From: Bog-950 sp964615305 | GTDB taxonomy: Bacteria > Bacteroidota > Bacteroidia > Chitinophagales > LD1 | DNA: 64,000 nucleotides | Assembly (NCBI GenBank): GCA_964615305.1 | Contig: CAZTNA010000002.1 | Location: 372,001 to 436,000, forward strand | Direction: 5' to 3' | Shown: positions 27,101 to 35,785 of the stretch, in pieces | How positions within the stretch are numbered: position 1 is the first letter of the stretch | Layout of the letters: every line of letters starts with the position of its first letter | The notes under the pieces: generated by a model | Database searches by the model: none | What the model was told of the DNA's origin: nothing | What the model saw: the letters and a program-made list of their open reading frames with translations, nothing else | Made by a program: the position numbers and the translations under genes

Positions 27101-29553
27101 GGGAAGTTTACGGGCTGATTAAGCGCGCAGTAGTAGTACCCATCAGAGCCAATACCATAGAACACATCCTGCGTATAAATATCAACTGTGCTTTTTCTGT
27201 TCACAGGTCTGCCTGTTTCATCAAACACGGTAGTGAAGAAATCAGCTTGCAGCAGTCCGCGGTTGGTGTATTCGGCAGGTACGGTGAATTCTTGTTTTGC
27301 ATTACCTTGCGCATCGGTTTTTCCTTCGCGCACAATTTTGTCGTAGTACGTTTCGCGGTCTGCCAGCATAAAGTTGTAGCGATAATATTTCTCAGGTGAG
27401 AAATATTTTTCCTTTAACTGAATTTCCACTTCATAATTTCTATCGGCAGCCGGAGGCCCGAAAAAGTTCACAGCATTAATAGAAAGCGAAGTGCTTACGT
27501 CCGGCTTCAAAAACTTTTTATCGAGCGAAGTGGTTACCTTAATTCTGTCGGGCATAAACTCTTCAATCAAAACACTTTTAGACGCCAGAAGAATATCATT
27601 GGAAGTATAAACCTCCAAGGTGTATGAACCAGTTACTGCCGAAGGAGAAAGCTCAATCGTGGTTTCGAGCGAGCCCTCATCATTCAGCGTTTTCCTCATG
27701 GTCTTTAATTCTTTACCGTTCGGCAAAATGAATTTCATCTTTAACGGAATTTCACCGGGAGTTTTCCATTTCCAGTCGCGGCTTACTACACTGAAGTTTA
27801 TTTTTTCACCAGGTCGGTAGATGTCACGTTCTGCATAAACAAACGCATCAAGCCCTGTGCTGTTTTGCCTTTTGCCGCCTACATCGAACCGTGAAGTTTC
27901 TACATGCGTTGAACTAAAGGGCATGTAGTTGAAATCGTTTCCGTTGCGAGCGGTAATCATGGAGCTCTTAAACCCGCTGAAATCCTTCTTCTTTAAAGTT
28001 ACTTCTGCTACACCATCGCTATTAGTGGTAGCAGTACCCACTATCTGATTGTTGTTTCCAACCACATTAATGATTACTCCACTGAGAGGTGTGGTGGTTT
28101 CAATAGAATTGGCAAACACATGCACCTTATCGTTGGTTTCCCTGGCTATCAAACCAATATCTGAAAGTGAAACAAACTTAGAGTCACTTAGCCAGTAATC
28201 TTCCAGTGATTGCACCTTGATGTGGTAGATGCCGCGCATGTCGCGCAGTTTATCTTCCACATTAAACTTAAACAGACGGCTGTTGCCGTAGCGCGGCAGA
28301 TTTTTTGTTTCAATTTCCTTCTGATAAATAATATCGCCCAGCACTGCTTCGCTGCTGTAGTATTCGCCATCACCTTCGTAATACTCGCCATAGCCGTAGT
28401 CATCTATGTAATAGCCGTATCGCTGCGCTGCCAACAAATTGTTTTCGTATATTTTTGAGATAATAACTTTGACCTTCTTAATTGAACTGATACGTATTTC
28501 AATATTTTTTTTGCCTTTTGCGTTGAGATAAACTCCCTTGCTGTTGGCAAACGAAATCTGCGGCTCCAGTTTTCCGAAAGCAATGGTAGATGAATAATCA
28601 TCTTTAAGCGTGCCACCTATTCTTCCTTTTAATCCGTGAGCCAGTTGAAGCGTGTAGCTTCTCTCTACAGCAAAATCTTCAGAGGTTATTACCATGCCAT
28701 CAGCGGTAATTTCTGTTTTGAAATTGACCTTAGGTTCAAAGCTGATATACTGCGAAAGGTTTTCCGCCACCGGTGACTGGCTCATGAAAACACGCACTGT
28801 TCCCTGAGTGCCGTCATGCTCGCTTTCTACATTTTGAATAGCCACATTGAATGGAGAAGTAATTACAGCGGTAGCTTCTATAGTATGTGAAGTAGGATTA
28901 TTGCCACGTTCGGGCAACAGACCTTTTTCAATTTTGATTTTAGCGGTAATGTCTTTATCCTCCGCTTTAATACCCTGTAGTATGACAGAGATTTTAGAAT
29001 CAATGCTAGGGGTTTGAATGTTGAAAGCAGTTTGTTTACCGTCTAAGTCAAGCGTCAATAAATCTTTCAACTTGGCTGGGTTCACTTTATAGTTGAAATA
29101 CAAATCGAGTTGAGGGAAAGCGTTGGCTGCGTTGCCATCGTTTACATTCCACATGGCAAGCGCGGTCAGCAGCTGCAAGTAAGCGGTATGAAAAGAGATT
29201 TTTTCGTGCTTACCTAACGAATAGTTTTTGCTGAAGCGCAACACCTCATTGCTTACTTCTGCTTTGAATGAAGTAGCAGGAGGCAGTTCTCCTTCCGGAG
29301 AAAATATCAACTCGTTGGCATTCTCCCAGCGGAAACGACCTGCAATCAGAGGGGTAAATTTTATGTACTCTGTAGTATCCCATTTACCAAGCAGCGAATC
29401 GGGCGCTAGGTTTTTATCGAAGGTAAACGTGAGATTACCGAGCGAAGGCACTTCTTCCTTAGCGGTGGTTTCAATCAGATTTACTTTGTTTTTGTTGCAG
29501 GAAGCAAGCAGCGCAACCAGTGCGAGTGCAGTCAGGGTTTTTTTGAGAAACAT
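24163..29553 (-). CDS. Alpha-2-macroglobulin family lipoprotein with thioester motif
   Basis: Bacterial alpha-2-macroglobulins are periplasmic, membrane-anchored protease traps: cleavage of a bait region exposes a thioester that couples the protease. The start at 29553 gives a lipoprotein signal with lipobox LASC (lipidated C19); the eight residues upstream are not needed. The 1796-residue product carries MG-type beta domains in the first two thirds (including a YAERDIYRPGEKINFS segment typical of the MG1/MG2 class), a bait-like linker, and then the thioester domain. There YPHGCTEQ (C1338) is the intact CxEQ motif, embedded in alpha-alpha barrel repeats, followed by a receptor-binding-like C-terminal domain. 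In many bacteria this gene pairs with penicillin-binding protein 1C; here no pbpC is adjacent, so it stands alone. It is divergent from the GH5 gene. Confidence 0.93.
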   Translation of the reverse strand: MFLKKTLTALALVALLASCNKNKVNLIETTAKEEVPSLGNLTFTFDKNLAPDSLLGKWDTTEYIKFTPLIAGRFRWENANELIFSPEGELPPATSFKAEVSNEVLRFSKNYSLGKHEKISFHTAYLQLLTALAMWNVNDGNAANAFPQLDLYFNYKVNPAKLKDLLTLDLDGKQTAFNIQTPSIDSKISVILQGIKAEDKDITAKIKIEKGLLPERGNNPTSHTIEATAVITSPFNVAIQNVESEHDGTQGTVRVFMSQSPVAENLSQYISFEPKVNFKTEITADGMVITSEDFAVERSYTLQLAHGLKGRIGGTLKDDYSSTIAFGKLEPQISFANSKGVYLNAKGKKNIEIRISSIKKVKVIISKIYENNLLAAQRYGYYIDDYGYGEYYEGDGEYYSSEAVLGDIIYQKEIETKNLPRYGNSRLFKFNVEDKLRDMRGIYHIKVQSLEDYWLSDSKFVSLSDIGLIARETNDKVHVFANSIETTTPLSGVIINVVGNNNQIVGTATTNSDGVAEVTLKKKDFSGFKSSMITARNGNDFNYMPFSSTHVETSRFDVGGKRQNSTGLDAFVYAERDIYRPGEKINFSVVSRDWKWKTPGEIPLKMKFILPNGKELKTMRKTLNDEGSLETTIELSPSAVTGSYTLEVYTSNDILLASKSVLIEEFMPDRIKVTTSLDKKFLKPDVSTSLSINAVNFFGPPAADRNYEVEIQLKEKYFSPEKYYRYNFMLADRETYYDKIVREGKTDAQGNAKQEFTVPAEYTNRGLLQADFFTTVFDETGRPVNRKSTVDIYTQDVFYGIGSDGYYYCALNQPVNFPLIALNKEEKPVNTKAHVQVIKHEYRTVLSKSYEYFRYESQREDKTIIDQEVTVSGENTVFNFVPRTPGQYEIRVGKPGVNAFVVQNFYSYGNLGNSGGNFEVNNEGNIDMELDKKSYTTGESAKVLFKTPFNGKMLVTIENDKLVEHRYVTVQNRSASVSFDIKPEFLPNAYVTATLIKPHLQSDMPLTVAHGFKNISVEETARKIAVQIFAEKNVRSRTHQKVKVKAAPNSKLTLAVVDEGILQITGYKTPDPYGFFYAKRALEVNSFDLYPLLLPELKGIISSTGGDGFDLSKRTNPLQNKRVKLVSYWSGITDANGSGEASFDFDIPQFSGQLRLMVVAYRGNSFGSGEVSMTVADPVVISAALPRFLSPRDTVTMPVTISNTTKNNTIATATVKLSGPLKIVGSNAQQVTLTANAEGKAVFQVVADNKIGEGKITVEVKALNEKFTDETDITVRPAASLQKITDAGSITAGSTKAISFAADKFIASTADYQLILSKNPAVELADQMYKLVNYPHGCTEQTISAAFPQLYFSDLADLMKADKTIKANANYNVQEAIRKIKMRQLYKGAVTLWDSEGTENWWATVYAAHFLQEASKAGFEVDKSLLDNIYSYLINKLKSRELIPYYYNGNLKKQIAPKEVAYSLYVLSMAGKPQISTMNYYRQNANLFALDSRYLLSAAYAIAGDRSKFKEMLPTSFVGEVAAKETGGSFYSDLRDEAIALNAILEVDPGNAQIGTMAKHVSEQLKSRSYVSTQERAFGFLALGKIARVANSSNVNAVIKVNGKEIAKNDGSTLKLTSKQLGGSNVEITTEGTGKLYYFWQSEGISKDGTFKEEDSYLRVRKKFYDRYGRQITSNNFNQNDLIVVGITLENSFSRYIDNIVITDMLPAGFEIENPRTKEIAGMDWIKNESYPQYLDVRDDRVNMFVGIGSAAQTYYYAVRAVSTGSYVMGPVMADAMYNGEYHSYNGGGVVRVGEK

Positions 29554-29680
29554 GGTGAGGTGAGTTGGTTGAAACAAATTTCGTATACTAAACTACGCTT
29601 GCAGGCCGTATTTTATTGTGTGTTAAGAAATATTTTTTTTACACACAAAATAATCAATCAGGCTTATTGCCGGTAAACTT

Positions 29681-31000
29681 ATGAAACATATACTTTTACT
29701 CCTCTTATTCATTCTATGCGGGTTGGTAATGCGTAGCCAAAATAAGGCTTCTGAAAGGTGTGCTGCATTTGGCAAAGGAATGAACTTATCAAATTGGCTG
29801 GAAGCCGGTTGGCAGAGTGGTTGGCCAACAAGTACGGGCTACACTAAATCTGATTTGCTAAAAATGAAGGAAGCTGGAATACAATCTATACGGTTGCCCA
29901 TTTGCTTTGCCCTCATTACAGATTCTATTTCGCCTTATACAATTGACACCAATCATGCATTGTTTACACGTATTGATTCCGTGCTGGCATGGGCCACTGA
30001 ATTGAACTTAAACCTTATTATTGATAACCACCACGAATGGAGTTTGCTTTCTAACAATTGGCGATACCAGATTCCCAGATTCGGACACATGTGGAGCTAT
30101 GTTTCTGAGCGATATAAGAATACAGATCCTCGTTATGTTACTTTTGAGTTGCTGAATGAACCATCCGTAACATTCCCAATTGATTCGTTGAACATACTTT
30201 TTTATGCAGGTATAGATTCTATCCGCAAGCATACTACAGCACACAGCATTATTGTTTCGCCAAACGGAGGCAGTGTAGGTTTGGCATTTAGTAATTACCA
30301 GCCGCTAACCGACACCAACTTAATTTACACCTGGCATTGTTATGATCCCTTAAACTTTACACACCAAGGTTTTGCTTGGGGACAATTATTCCCTTCAGGC
30401 ACACCATTTCCTTCGACACCTACTACCTTTTACGAACAATTTTTGTATGATGGAATTAATCGTGTAAACACCTGGCGAAACACTTATAATAAACCACTAT
30501 TTCTTGGAGAACTTGGAGTAAGTGTGTATGCCGATGCCGAAAGCCGTTGCCGTTGGATGCAACTGATGGGTGCGAACCTTGACACCACACATATACCTTG
30601 GTTTTATTGGGACTGGCAGTGGGATTTCAGCATATTTAACTCACAGATCATTTCTGCTGACAGTGTAATACCGTGCTTTCGGTCAGCACTGCATTTGTAT
30701 GGCGATACGCTTACTTCTGTTACAAATATGTCTGATGAAATAGGTTTCAAGTTATTTCCGAACCCAGTTAACGGAGGTAGTGAATTGAAAATAGTATTGC
30801 CAGGTGTGGTGGTTGGCGAGGACGCCAACCAAGTACCGTTATATGAGTTAAAGATAACAGCAGTAACCGGCAAGGTTCTGATTAATGAAAGAGTAAGCGG
30901 TTCTACTTCTATTCCTATTCAACTACTGCGCGGAATTTATTTTGTGTATGTAAGCAACAGTCAAAATAGAAACTGTGTGAAGAAGTTGGTGGTAGAATAG
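29681..31000 (+). CDS. Glycoside hydrolase family 5 (cellulase-like) with T9SS sorting domain
   Basis: The 439-residue product has a signal peptide (residues 1-20), a GH5 beta/alpha barrel (about 25-340) and a T9SS type A domain (352-439). GH5 marks are RLPICFALI near 71, IIDNHHEW (113-120), FELLNEP with the acid/base E160, YTWHCYDP near 216-223 and FLGELG with the nucleophile E277. The retaining mechanism hydrolyses beta-1,4-type glucan, mannan or related glycans outside the cell. The exact substrate cannot be read from the sequence. Within the sorting domain a 9-bp-stem palindrome (30810-30831) encodes VVGEDANQV, which looks like an in-frame insertion. The stop lies 3 bases from the convergent carbamoyltransferase stop. 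Confidence 0.92.
   Translation: MKHILLLLLFILCGLVMRSQNKASERCAAFGKGMNLSNWLEAGWQSGWPTSTGYTKSDLLKMKEAGIQSIRLPICFALITDSISPYTIDTNHALFTRIDSVLAWATELNLNLIIDNHHEWSLLSNNWRYQIPRFGHMWSYVSERYKNTDPRYVTFELLNEPSVTFPIDSLNILFYAGIDSIRKHTTAHSIIVSPNGGSVGLAFSNYQPLTDTNLIYTWHCYDPLNFTHQGFAWGQLFPSGTPFPSTPTTFYEQFLYDGINRVNTWRNTYNKPLFLGELGVSVYADAESRCRWMQLMGANLDTTHIPWFYWDWQWDFSIFNSQIISADSVIPCFRSALHLYGDTLTSVTNMSDEIGFKLFPNPVNGGSELKIVLPGVVVGEDANQVPLYELKITAVTGKVLINERVSGSTSIPIQLLRGIYFVYVSNSQNRNCVKKLVVE
30810..30831. repeat. Palindrome inside the GH5 sorting-domain coding sequence
   Basis: TGGTTGGCG and CGCCAACCA form a perfect 9-bp stem around AGGA. It lies in frame between the PNP motif and the central beta strands of the sorting domain and adds about eight residues compared with the usual spacing. 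It may be a short palindromic mobile repeat; copies elsewhere in the genome cannot be tested from this window. Confidence 0.7.
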
Positions 31001-31003
31001 ACC

Positions 31004-32866
31004 TTAGTCCAACTTAAACTCTTTTCGCCAGTCATCTAATTCTTTCCATTCAGGTTGTTCGGCTTTGGCTAAAAGGTAATCACCTAATACCAGATAATCC
31101 ATTTCGGTGCGCATAAAACATTTGTAAGCATCTTCGGGCGTGCACACAGGCGGTTCGCCTCGCACGTTAAAACTGGTGTTTACCATTACGGCATAACCTG
31201 TTTTTTTCTGAAAGGTGTCAAGCAACGTCCAATAGCGTGGGTTCGTTTCTTTGTGAATGGTTTGCACACGCGCTGAAAAATCAACGTGTGTTACGGCCGG
31301 TAAATCAGAGCGCAACACATACAAGCGCTCCATTAAAGGGAAACCGTTGTAGCCATCGGACATTTTGTGTCTGCGTTCCTCTTTTACTGGAGCTACTATC
31401 AGCATGTAAGGCGAACCAGAACCGAGCACAAAATAGTCGCCTGCATTTTCTGCTTTTACCGAAGGAGCAAAAGGGCGGAACCCTTCGCGGTATTTTATTT
31501 TCAGGTTCAGTTTCTTCTGCATTTCTGCATTGCGCGCATCGCCTAATATACTGCGGTTTCCCAGAGCGCGAGGACCAAATTCCATTCTACCCTGAAACCA
31601 TCCTACCACGTTTCCGCCATTGATTAAGTCAGCCACGTTAGCGCACAACTCATCAAAATTTTCGAACCTCTTGGAAACTGCCTTGTATTTTTTTAGATCC
31701 TGCACTATATCCAAATCAGAAAACTCGGGGCCTAAGTAAGAGCCATACATTTCATCCTGCACAGTGCACGGCTTGCGCTCCTGATTTAAGTGAATGTAGT
31801 AAGATGCTTGCGCTGCTCCCAACGCTCCACCGGCATCGCCTGCTGCGGGCTGCACAAAAATATCTTTAAACAAACCGCTGCGTAGCAACTTGCCATTGCT
31901 TACACAATTCAATGCTACACCGCCTGCCATAGTCAAGTAATCGGCATTGGTCAACCGCTTGGCTTCTGCAGCCATCTTGTAAACTATTTCTTCTGTTACT
32001 TGTTGAATAGCAAAACCTAAGTTACAGTGGTGCTGTTGCAATTCATCTTCCTCTTCTTTTTTCTTAAACCCGAAGAGTTTCTCCCACTTCTCGTCATGCA
32101 CCATTCGCAAACCGGTAGCATAGTTAAAATACTCCTGATTAAGCCAAATGCTGCCGTCATCTTTAATGTCCACCAGCACCTCTTTAATTGTGTTGATGTA
32201 TTTTTTCACATCAGGCGAATCGGGATTCCCATAGGGAGCCAGCCCCATAAGTTTGTATTCACCTGAGTTTACTTTGAATCCAAGAAAATAAGTGAAAGCA
32301 GAATACAGCAAACCAACAGAATGCGGAAAGCGCAGCTCTTTCAAAATCTCAATGTTGTTTCCGTTTCCAACACCAATAGAAGCAGTAGCCCACTCACCTA
32401 CTCCATCTACCGTTAATATGGCGGCAGTTTGATAAGGGGATGAATAAAATGCACTGGCTGCGTGCGATAAGTGATGTTCGGGAAAAAGGAATTTTGCTTT
32501 CGTTTTATCGTATCCATCTATCTTTTCCAATTCTTCGTGCATCACGCGTTTCAGAAACATCTTTTCCTTCAGCCAAATGGGCATTGATTTAATAAACGAG
32601 ACCACTCCTTTAGGGGCAAACCCGTAATACGTCTCTAAAAGCCGTTCAAACTTCAGCAACGGTTTATCGTAAAATGCAATGGCGTCAACTTCATTAATAT
32701 TAACACCCGCATACTTTAAGCAAAACTGTACAGCATTTACAGGAAAAGACTCATCGTGCTTAATACGGGTAAAACGCTCTTCCTGAGCTGCGGCTACTAT
32801 CTTTCCATCTTGAATAATTGCTGCAGCAGAGTCATGATAAAAAGCGGAAATGCCTAAAATGGTCAT
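31004..32866 (-). CDS. Carbamoyltransferase, NodU/CmcH family
   Basis: The 620-residue protein matches O-carbamoyltransferases of the NodU/CmcH/TobZ type, which transfer carbamoyl from carbamoyl phosphate, through carbamoyl-adenylate, to hydroxyl groups of sugars or antibiotics. The N-terminal ILGISAFYHDSAAAII and the histidine-rich EHHLSHAASAFYSSP (130-144, a likely metal site with H131 and H135) belong to the YrdC/Kae1-like domain. LTMAGGVALNCVSNGKL and FGPRALGNRSILGDAR are characteristic C-terminal motifs, and MVNTSFNVRGEPPVCTPEDA closes the domain. The acceptor is unknown; surface glycans are a guess. It is the third gene of a minus-strand series phoH-purC-this gene with gaps of 34 and 29 bases, so it may share their transcript. 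Confidence 0.93.
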   Translation of the reverse strand: MTILGISAFYHDSAAAIIQDGKIVAAAQEERFTRIKHDESFPVNAVQFCLKYAGVNINEVDAIAFYDKPLLKFERLLETYYGFAPKGVVSFIKSMPIWLKEKMFLKRVMHEELEKIDGYDKTKAKFLFPEHHLSHAASAFYSSPYQTAAILTVDGVGEWATASIGVGNGNNIEILKELRFPHSVGLLYSAFTYFLGFKVNSGEYKLMGLAPYGNPDSPDVKKYINTIKEVLVDIKDDGSIWLNQEYFNYATGLRMVHDEKWEKLFGFKKKEEEDELQQHHCNLGFAIQQVTEEIVYKMAAEAKRLTNADYLTMAGGVALNCVSNGKLLRSGLFKDIFVQPAAGDAGGALGAAQASYYIHLNQERKPCTVQDEMYGSYLGPEFSDLDIVQDLKKYKAVSKRFENFDELCANVADLINGGNVVGWFQGRMEFGPRALGNRSILGDARNAEMQKKLNLKIKYREGFRPFAPSVKAENAGDYFVLGSGSPYMLIVAPVKEERRHKMSDGYNGFPLMERLYVLRSDLPAVTHVDFSARVQTIHKETNPRYWTLLDTFQKKTGYAVMVNTSFNVRGEPPVCTPEDAYKCFMRTEMDYLVLGDYLLAKAEQPEWKELDDWRKEFKLD

Positions 32867-32895
32867 GGACGCAAAATATAAACTTAGGCAAAGAG

Positions 32896-33837
32896 TTATG
32901 CATGAATGTTTGCCGCAACTGCAGATTGTATTTCCTGCTGTATGTTTTCAGAAGTATTCCGTACAAATTTTTTACCCGTTACTATCTCGTATAGTTGTAT
33001 GTAGCGGTCAGAAATAACATCCACAAATTCATCGGGCATAAAGGGCATTGCCTGCCCATCTTTTCCTTGAAAACCGTTTGCCATCAACCACTCGCGTACA
33101 AACTCTTTACTTAATTGTTTTTGTGGCTGACTGCTTTTCTGCAACTCCTCATAACCATCGAGATAAAAATAGCGCGATGAATCCGGAGTATGAATTTCAT
33201 CAATCAAAATTACCTTACCATCAAAAATTCCAAATTCATATTTCGTATCTACTAAAATCAACCCGCGTTCGTTGGCCATTTTTTGTCCGCGTTCAAAAAC
33301 GCGGTGAGTGTAGTTCTCCATTTGGGTATAAACCTCTTCGCTTACTATTCCGCGCTTAAGTATTTCTTCGCGCGAAATATCTTCATCGTGCCCTTCCACT
33401 GCTTTGGTGCTTGGTGTAATAATGTTTACAGGCAGTTTGTCGTTTTCTCTCAATCCCTCGGGTAAAGCAACACCACACAAAACTCGTTTACCTGACTTAT
33501 ACTCGCGTGCAGCATGACCGGCAAGGTAGCCGCGAATAACCATTTCAATTCTTACAGGTTCGCAACGTTTACCCATTGACACGTTTGGGTGAGGGACCGT
33601 TTCCAGCCAATTCGGAACTATATCACTAGTTGCATCAAGAAAATGTTTTGCAATTTGGTTTAACACCGCACCTTTATGAGGTATTGGCTTGGGGAGTATA
33701 TGGTCAAATGCTGATATTCTATCGGTAGCTATAACCACTAGTTTTTCACCAACGGTATAAACATCTCGAACTTTTCCGTGGTAAACATTTGTTTGATTCG
33801 GGAAATTGAAATTAGTAGTGGCAATAGCAGAAGACAT
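32896..33837 (-). CDS. purC: Phosphoribosylaminoimidazole-succinocarboxamide synthase (SAICAR synthetase)
   Basis: PurC joins aspartate to CAIR using ATP, the eighth step of purine synthesis. The 313-residue product is of the longer SAICAR synthase type found in Bacteroidota. Motifs seen are VYHGKVRDVYTVGEKLVVIATDRIS (split: GKVRDVY near 20 and TDRISAFD near 39-46), the signature-region EMVIRGYLAGHAAREY, and LILVDTKYEFG, followed by LIDEIHTPDSSRY, which holds catalytic and nucleotide-contacting acidic residues. The ATG start fits relatives. It lies 34 bases downstream of phoH, a neighbour pair common in Bacteroidota, and 29 bases before the carbamoyltransferase gene. No other purine genes are near. 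No PurR-like site is visible. Confidence 0.97.
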   Translation of the reverse strand: MSSAIATTNFNFPNQTNVYHGKVRDVYTVGEKLVVIATDRISAFDHILPKPIPHKGAVLNQIAKHFLDATSDIVPNWLETVPHPNVSMGKRCEPVRIEMVIRGYLAGHAAREYKSGKRVLCGVALPEGLRENDKLPVNIITPSTKAVEGHDEDISREEILKRGIVSEEVYTQMENYTHRVFERGQKMANERGLILVDTKYEFGIFDGKVILIDEIHTPDSSRYFYLDGYEELQKSSQPQKQLSKEFVREWLMANGFQGKDGQAMPFMPDEFVDVISDRYIQLYEIVTGKKFVRNTSENIQQEIQSAVAANIHA

Positions 33838-33871
33838 TAATTTCTTGTAATTGTAGTGATCAAATTGAGTT

Positions 33872-34834
33872 TTACTCTTCTCTGTTTTGGTTTAGTGTGT
33901 CGTATGCTTTGATAATTTCTTTGACTAAACGATGGCGTACAACATCACTCTCATTCAAATGAATAGTTGAAATACCTTCAATTGGTTTTAAAATACGAAG
34001 AGCGGTATGCAACCCTGATTTAATTTTTGGCGGTAAATCAATTTGTGTGGGGTCGCCAGTAATAATGCATTTAGAAGCAGCTCCTATACGAGTAAGAAAC
34101 ATTTTCAATTGCATATCGGTACAGTTCTGTGCTTCATCTAAAAGTATAAATGAATGGTCAAGGGTTCTTCCGCGCATAAATGCAAGGGGCGCAACTTCAA
34201 TAACCCTATTCTCCATGTAATATTTCAATTTATCTGGGGGAATCATATCATCTAAAGCATCGTAAAGCGGACGAAGATACGGGTCAATTTTTTCTTTTAA
34301 ATCACCGGGCAAAAAGCCAAGACTTTCGCCAGCTTCAACAGCAGGGCGAGTCAGTATTATTTTTTTTACATTCTTCTCCTTAAGAGCGCGAACAGCTAAA
34401 GCAACTGCAGTATATGTTTTGCCTGTACCAGCCGGACCAATAGCAAAAACTATATCATTTTTTTCACTCTCCTTTACCATCAACAATTGATTATCTGTAC
34501 GGGCGCGAACCAGAAGCCCTCCATTACCATGCACAATAACATTGCTGTGCTCTTTGTTTTTGCGCTCCGGTACAGTTTCGCCATCAGTCAGCGTTATACT
34601 CTCAATATTATCTTCGGTAAGTTTTCCGTGTCGCTCAATATGATCTACCATGCGGTCAACCTTTAATTTAAAAGAGGCAATATCAGTATCACTACCTTCT
34701 GCTTTTATGCTGCTCCCTCTCGACACCATTCGAATGGTTGGAAAATTTTTTTTAATAAAATTAAAACGTGAGTTATTTACTCCGAAAAAATCTATGGGGT
34801 CAATCCCTTCAATGTTAATGGTTATTTCTGTCAA
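33872..34834 (-). CDS. PhoH family P-loop ATPase, TTG start
   Basis: PhoH-like proteins are cytoplasmic P-loop NTPases, probably RNA-associated, with unsettled function. The 320-residue product shows an N-terminal KH-like region (1-70), Walker A GPAGTGKT (133-140) and Walker B FILLDEAQ (229-236), followed by ITGDPTQIDLP. The start codon is TTG at 34834: this frame has no ATG between the upstream in-frame stop and the conserved N-terminus, so TTG initiation is the only one that keeps it whole. It leads the series phoH-purC-carbamoyltransferase. The 174-base divergent gap to the DUF62 gene must hold its promoter; I see no clear box there. Confidence 0.93.
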   Translation of the reverse strand: MTEITINIEGIDPIDFFGVNNSRFNFIKKNFPTIRMVSRGSSIKAEGSDTDIASFKLKVDRMVDHIERHGKLTEDNIESITLTDGETVPERKNKEHSNVIVHGNGGLLVRARTDNQLLMVKESEKNDIVFAIGPAGTGKTYTAVALAVRALKEKNVKKIILTRPAVEAGESLGFLPGDLKEKIDPYLRPLYDALDDMIPPDKLKYYMENRVIEVAPLAFMRGRTLDHSFILLDEAQNCTDMQLKMFLTRIGAASKCIITGDPTQIDLPPKIKSGLHTALRILKPIEGISTIHLNESDVVRHRLVKEIIKAYDTLNQNREE

Positions 34835-35008
34835 TGCTTGTTTGATTTTGTGATACGAATTTATGCAATAGCAATCTTAGAATACTGTCTATGAAAATAT
34901 ATCTATCCACAAGTTTGTCCACGTAAGGTTATTAGTATCTGAAATGTTTTTCAACACATTTGTATCGCTCGCAATTATGTATCGGCTAATTAAGAACAAC
35001 ATTTAGGC

Positions 35009-35779
35009 ATGACGGCAGTTACTTTAACTTCCGATTTAGGCACACGTGACTTTTATCTTGCCGCGTTAAAAGGCACTATCATTTCTCACTTTACGGACGT
35101 AAATATCATTGATGTTACACACCACATTAAACCATTTGATATAAAAGAGGCCGCGTTTGTTATTGGCAATGCGTGTCGCTATTTCCCAAAGGGAACCATA
35201 CATATTGTTCATGTTAACGGAAGCGAACGGAAAACTCGGCTTTTACTTTCTTTGGTACACGACCAGTATTTCCTAACCTTTGATAATGGACTTATATCTA
35301 TGGCATTTCCACAAATTCCATATCAAACTTATGAAGTAAATGAAGAGTTGTTTGAAAACAATTCCTTGCTATTTGAACAGGGAATAGCTCGCGTAATCGA
35401 ATTTTTACACAACGAATATAAACCTACAGATTTTGCCCATTTAGTAACCGATACTCTTACTTTCAGATTACTGCAGCCTTCAGCTATGCCAGGCAACATT
35501 AGAGGCAGTGTAATTTATATAGACCAGTTTGGAAACGCTGTTACAAACATTACTAGACAAATGTTTGCTGAAAATATTGGCGACAAGAAGTTTAACATTA
35601 TGACTAACGTGGTTAGTACTAATACGCTGAGCAAAAATTATAACGATGTTGAGGAGGGAGAAATGGTTTGCCTATTTAACAGCGGTGGTTTGCTTGAGGT
35701 GGCAATTAACAAGGGTAAGGCAGAAAATTTACTGGGTTTAAAGGTGAGTGTTTCATCTGTATTGGTACAAACTCAATAA
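35009..35779 (+). CDS. SAM hydroxide adenosyltransferase / SAM hydrolase (DUF62)
   Basis: Members of this family hydrolyse S-adenosylmethionine to adenosine and methionine and are related to fluorinases and chlorinases. The 256-residue protein starts with the characteristic TLTSDLGTRDFYLAALKG (the Asp binds the ribose), has ITHHIKPFDIKEAAFVI-like sequence where relatives carry the D-x-x-H segment, and ends with YIDQFGNAVTNIT and the C-terminal barrel. The halogenase-specific insertion loop is not seen, so hydrolysis rather than halogenation is expected. The ATG at 35009 sits directly before the domain. It is divergent from phoH and its stop is 6 bases from the convergent exonuclease stop. The physiological purpose of the reaction is not known. 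Confidence 0.92.
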   Translation: MTAVTLTSDLGTRDFYLAALKGTIISHFTDVNIIDVTHHIKPFDIKEAAFVIGNACRYFPKGTIHIVHVNGSERKTRLLLSLVHDQYFLTFDNGLISMAFPQIPYQTYEVNEELFENNSLLFEQGIARVIEFLHNEYKPTDFAHLVTDTLTFRLLQPSAMPGNIRGSVIYIDQFGNAVTNITRQMFAENIGDKKFNIMTNVVSTNTLSKNYNDVEEGEMVCLFNSGGLLEVAINKGKAENLLGLKVSVSSVLVQTQ

Positions 35780-35785
35780 GCGTGC

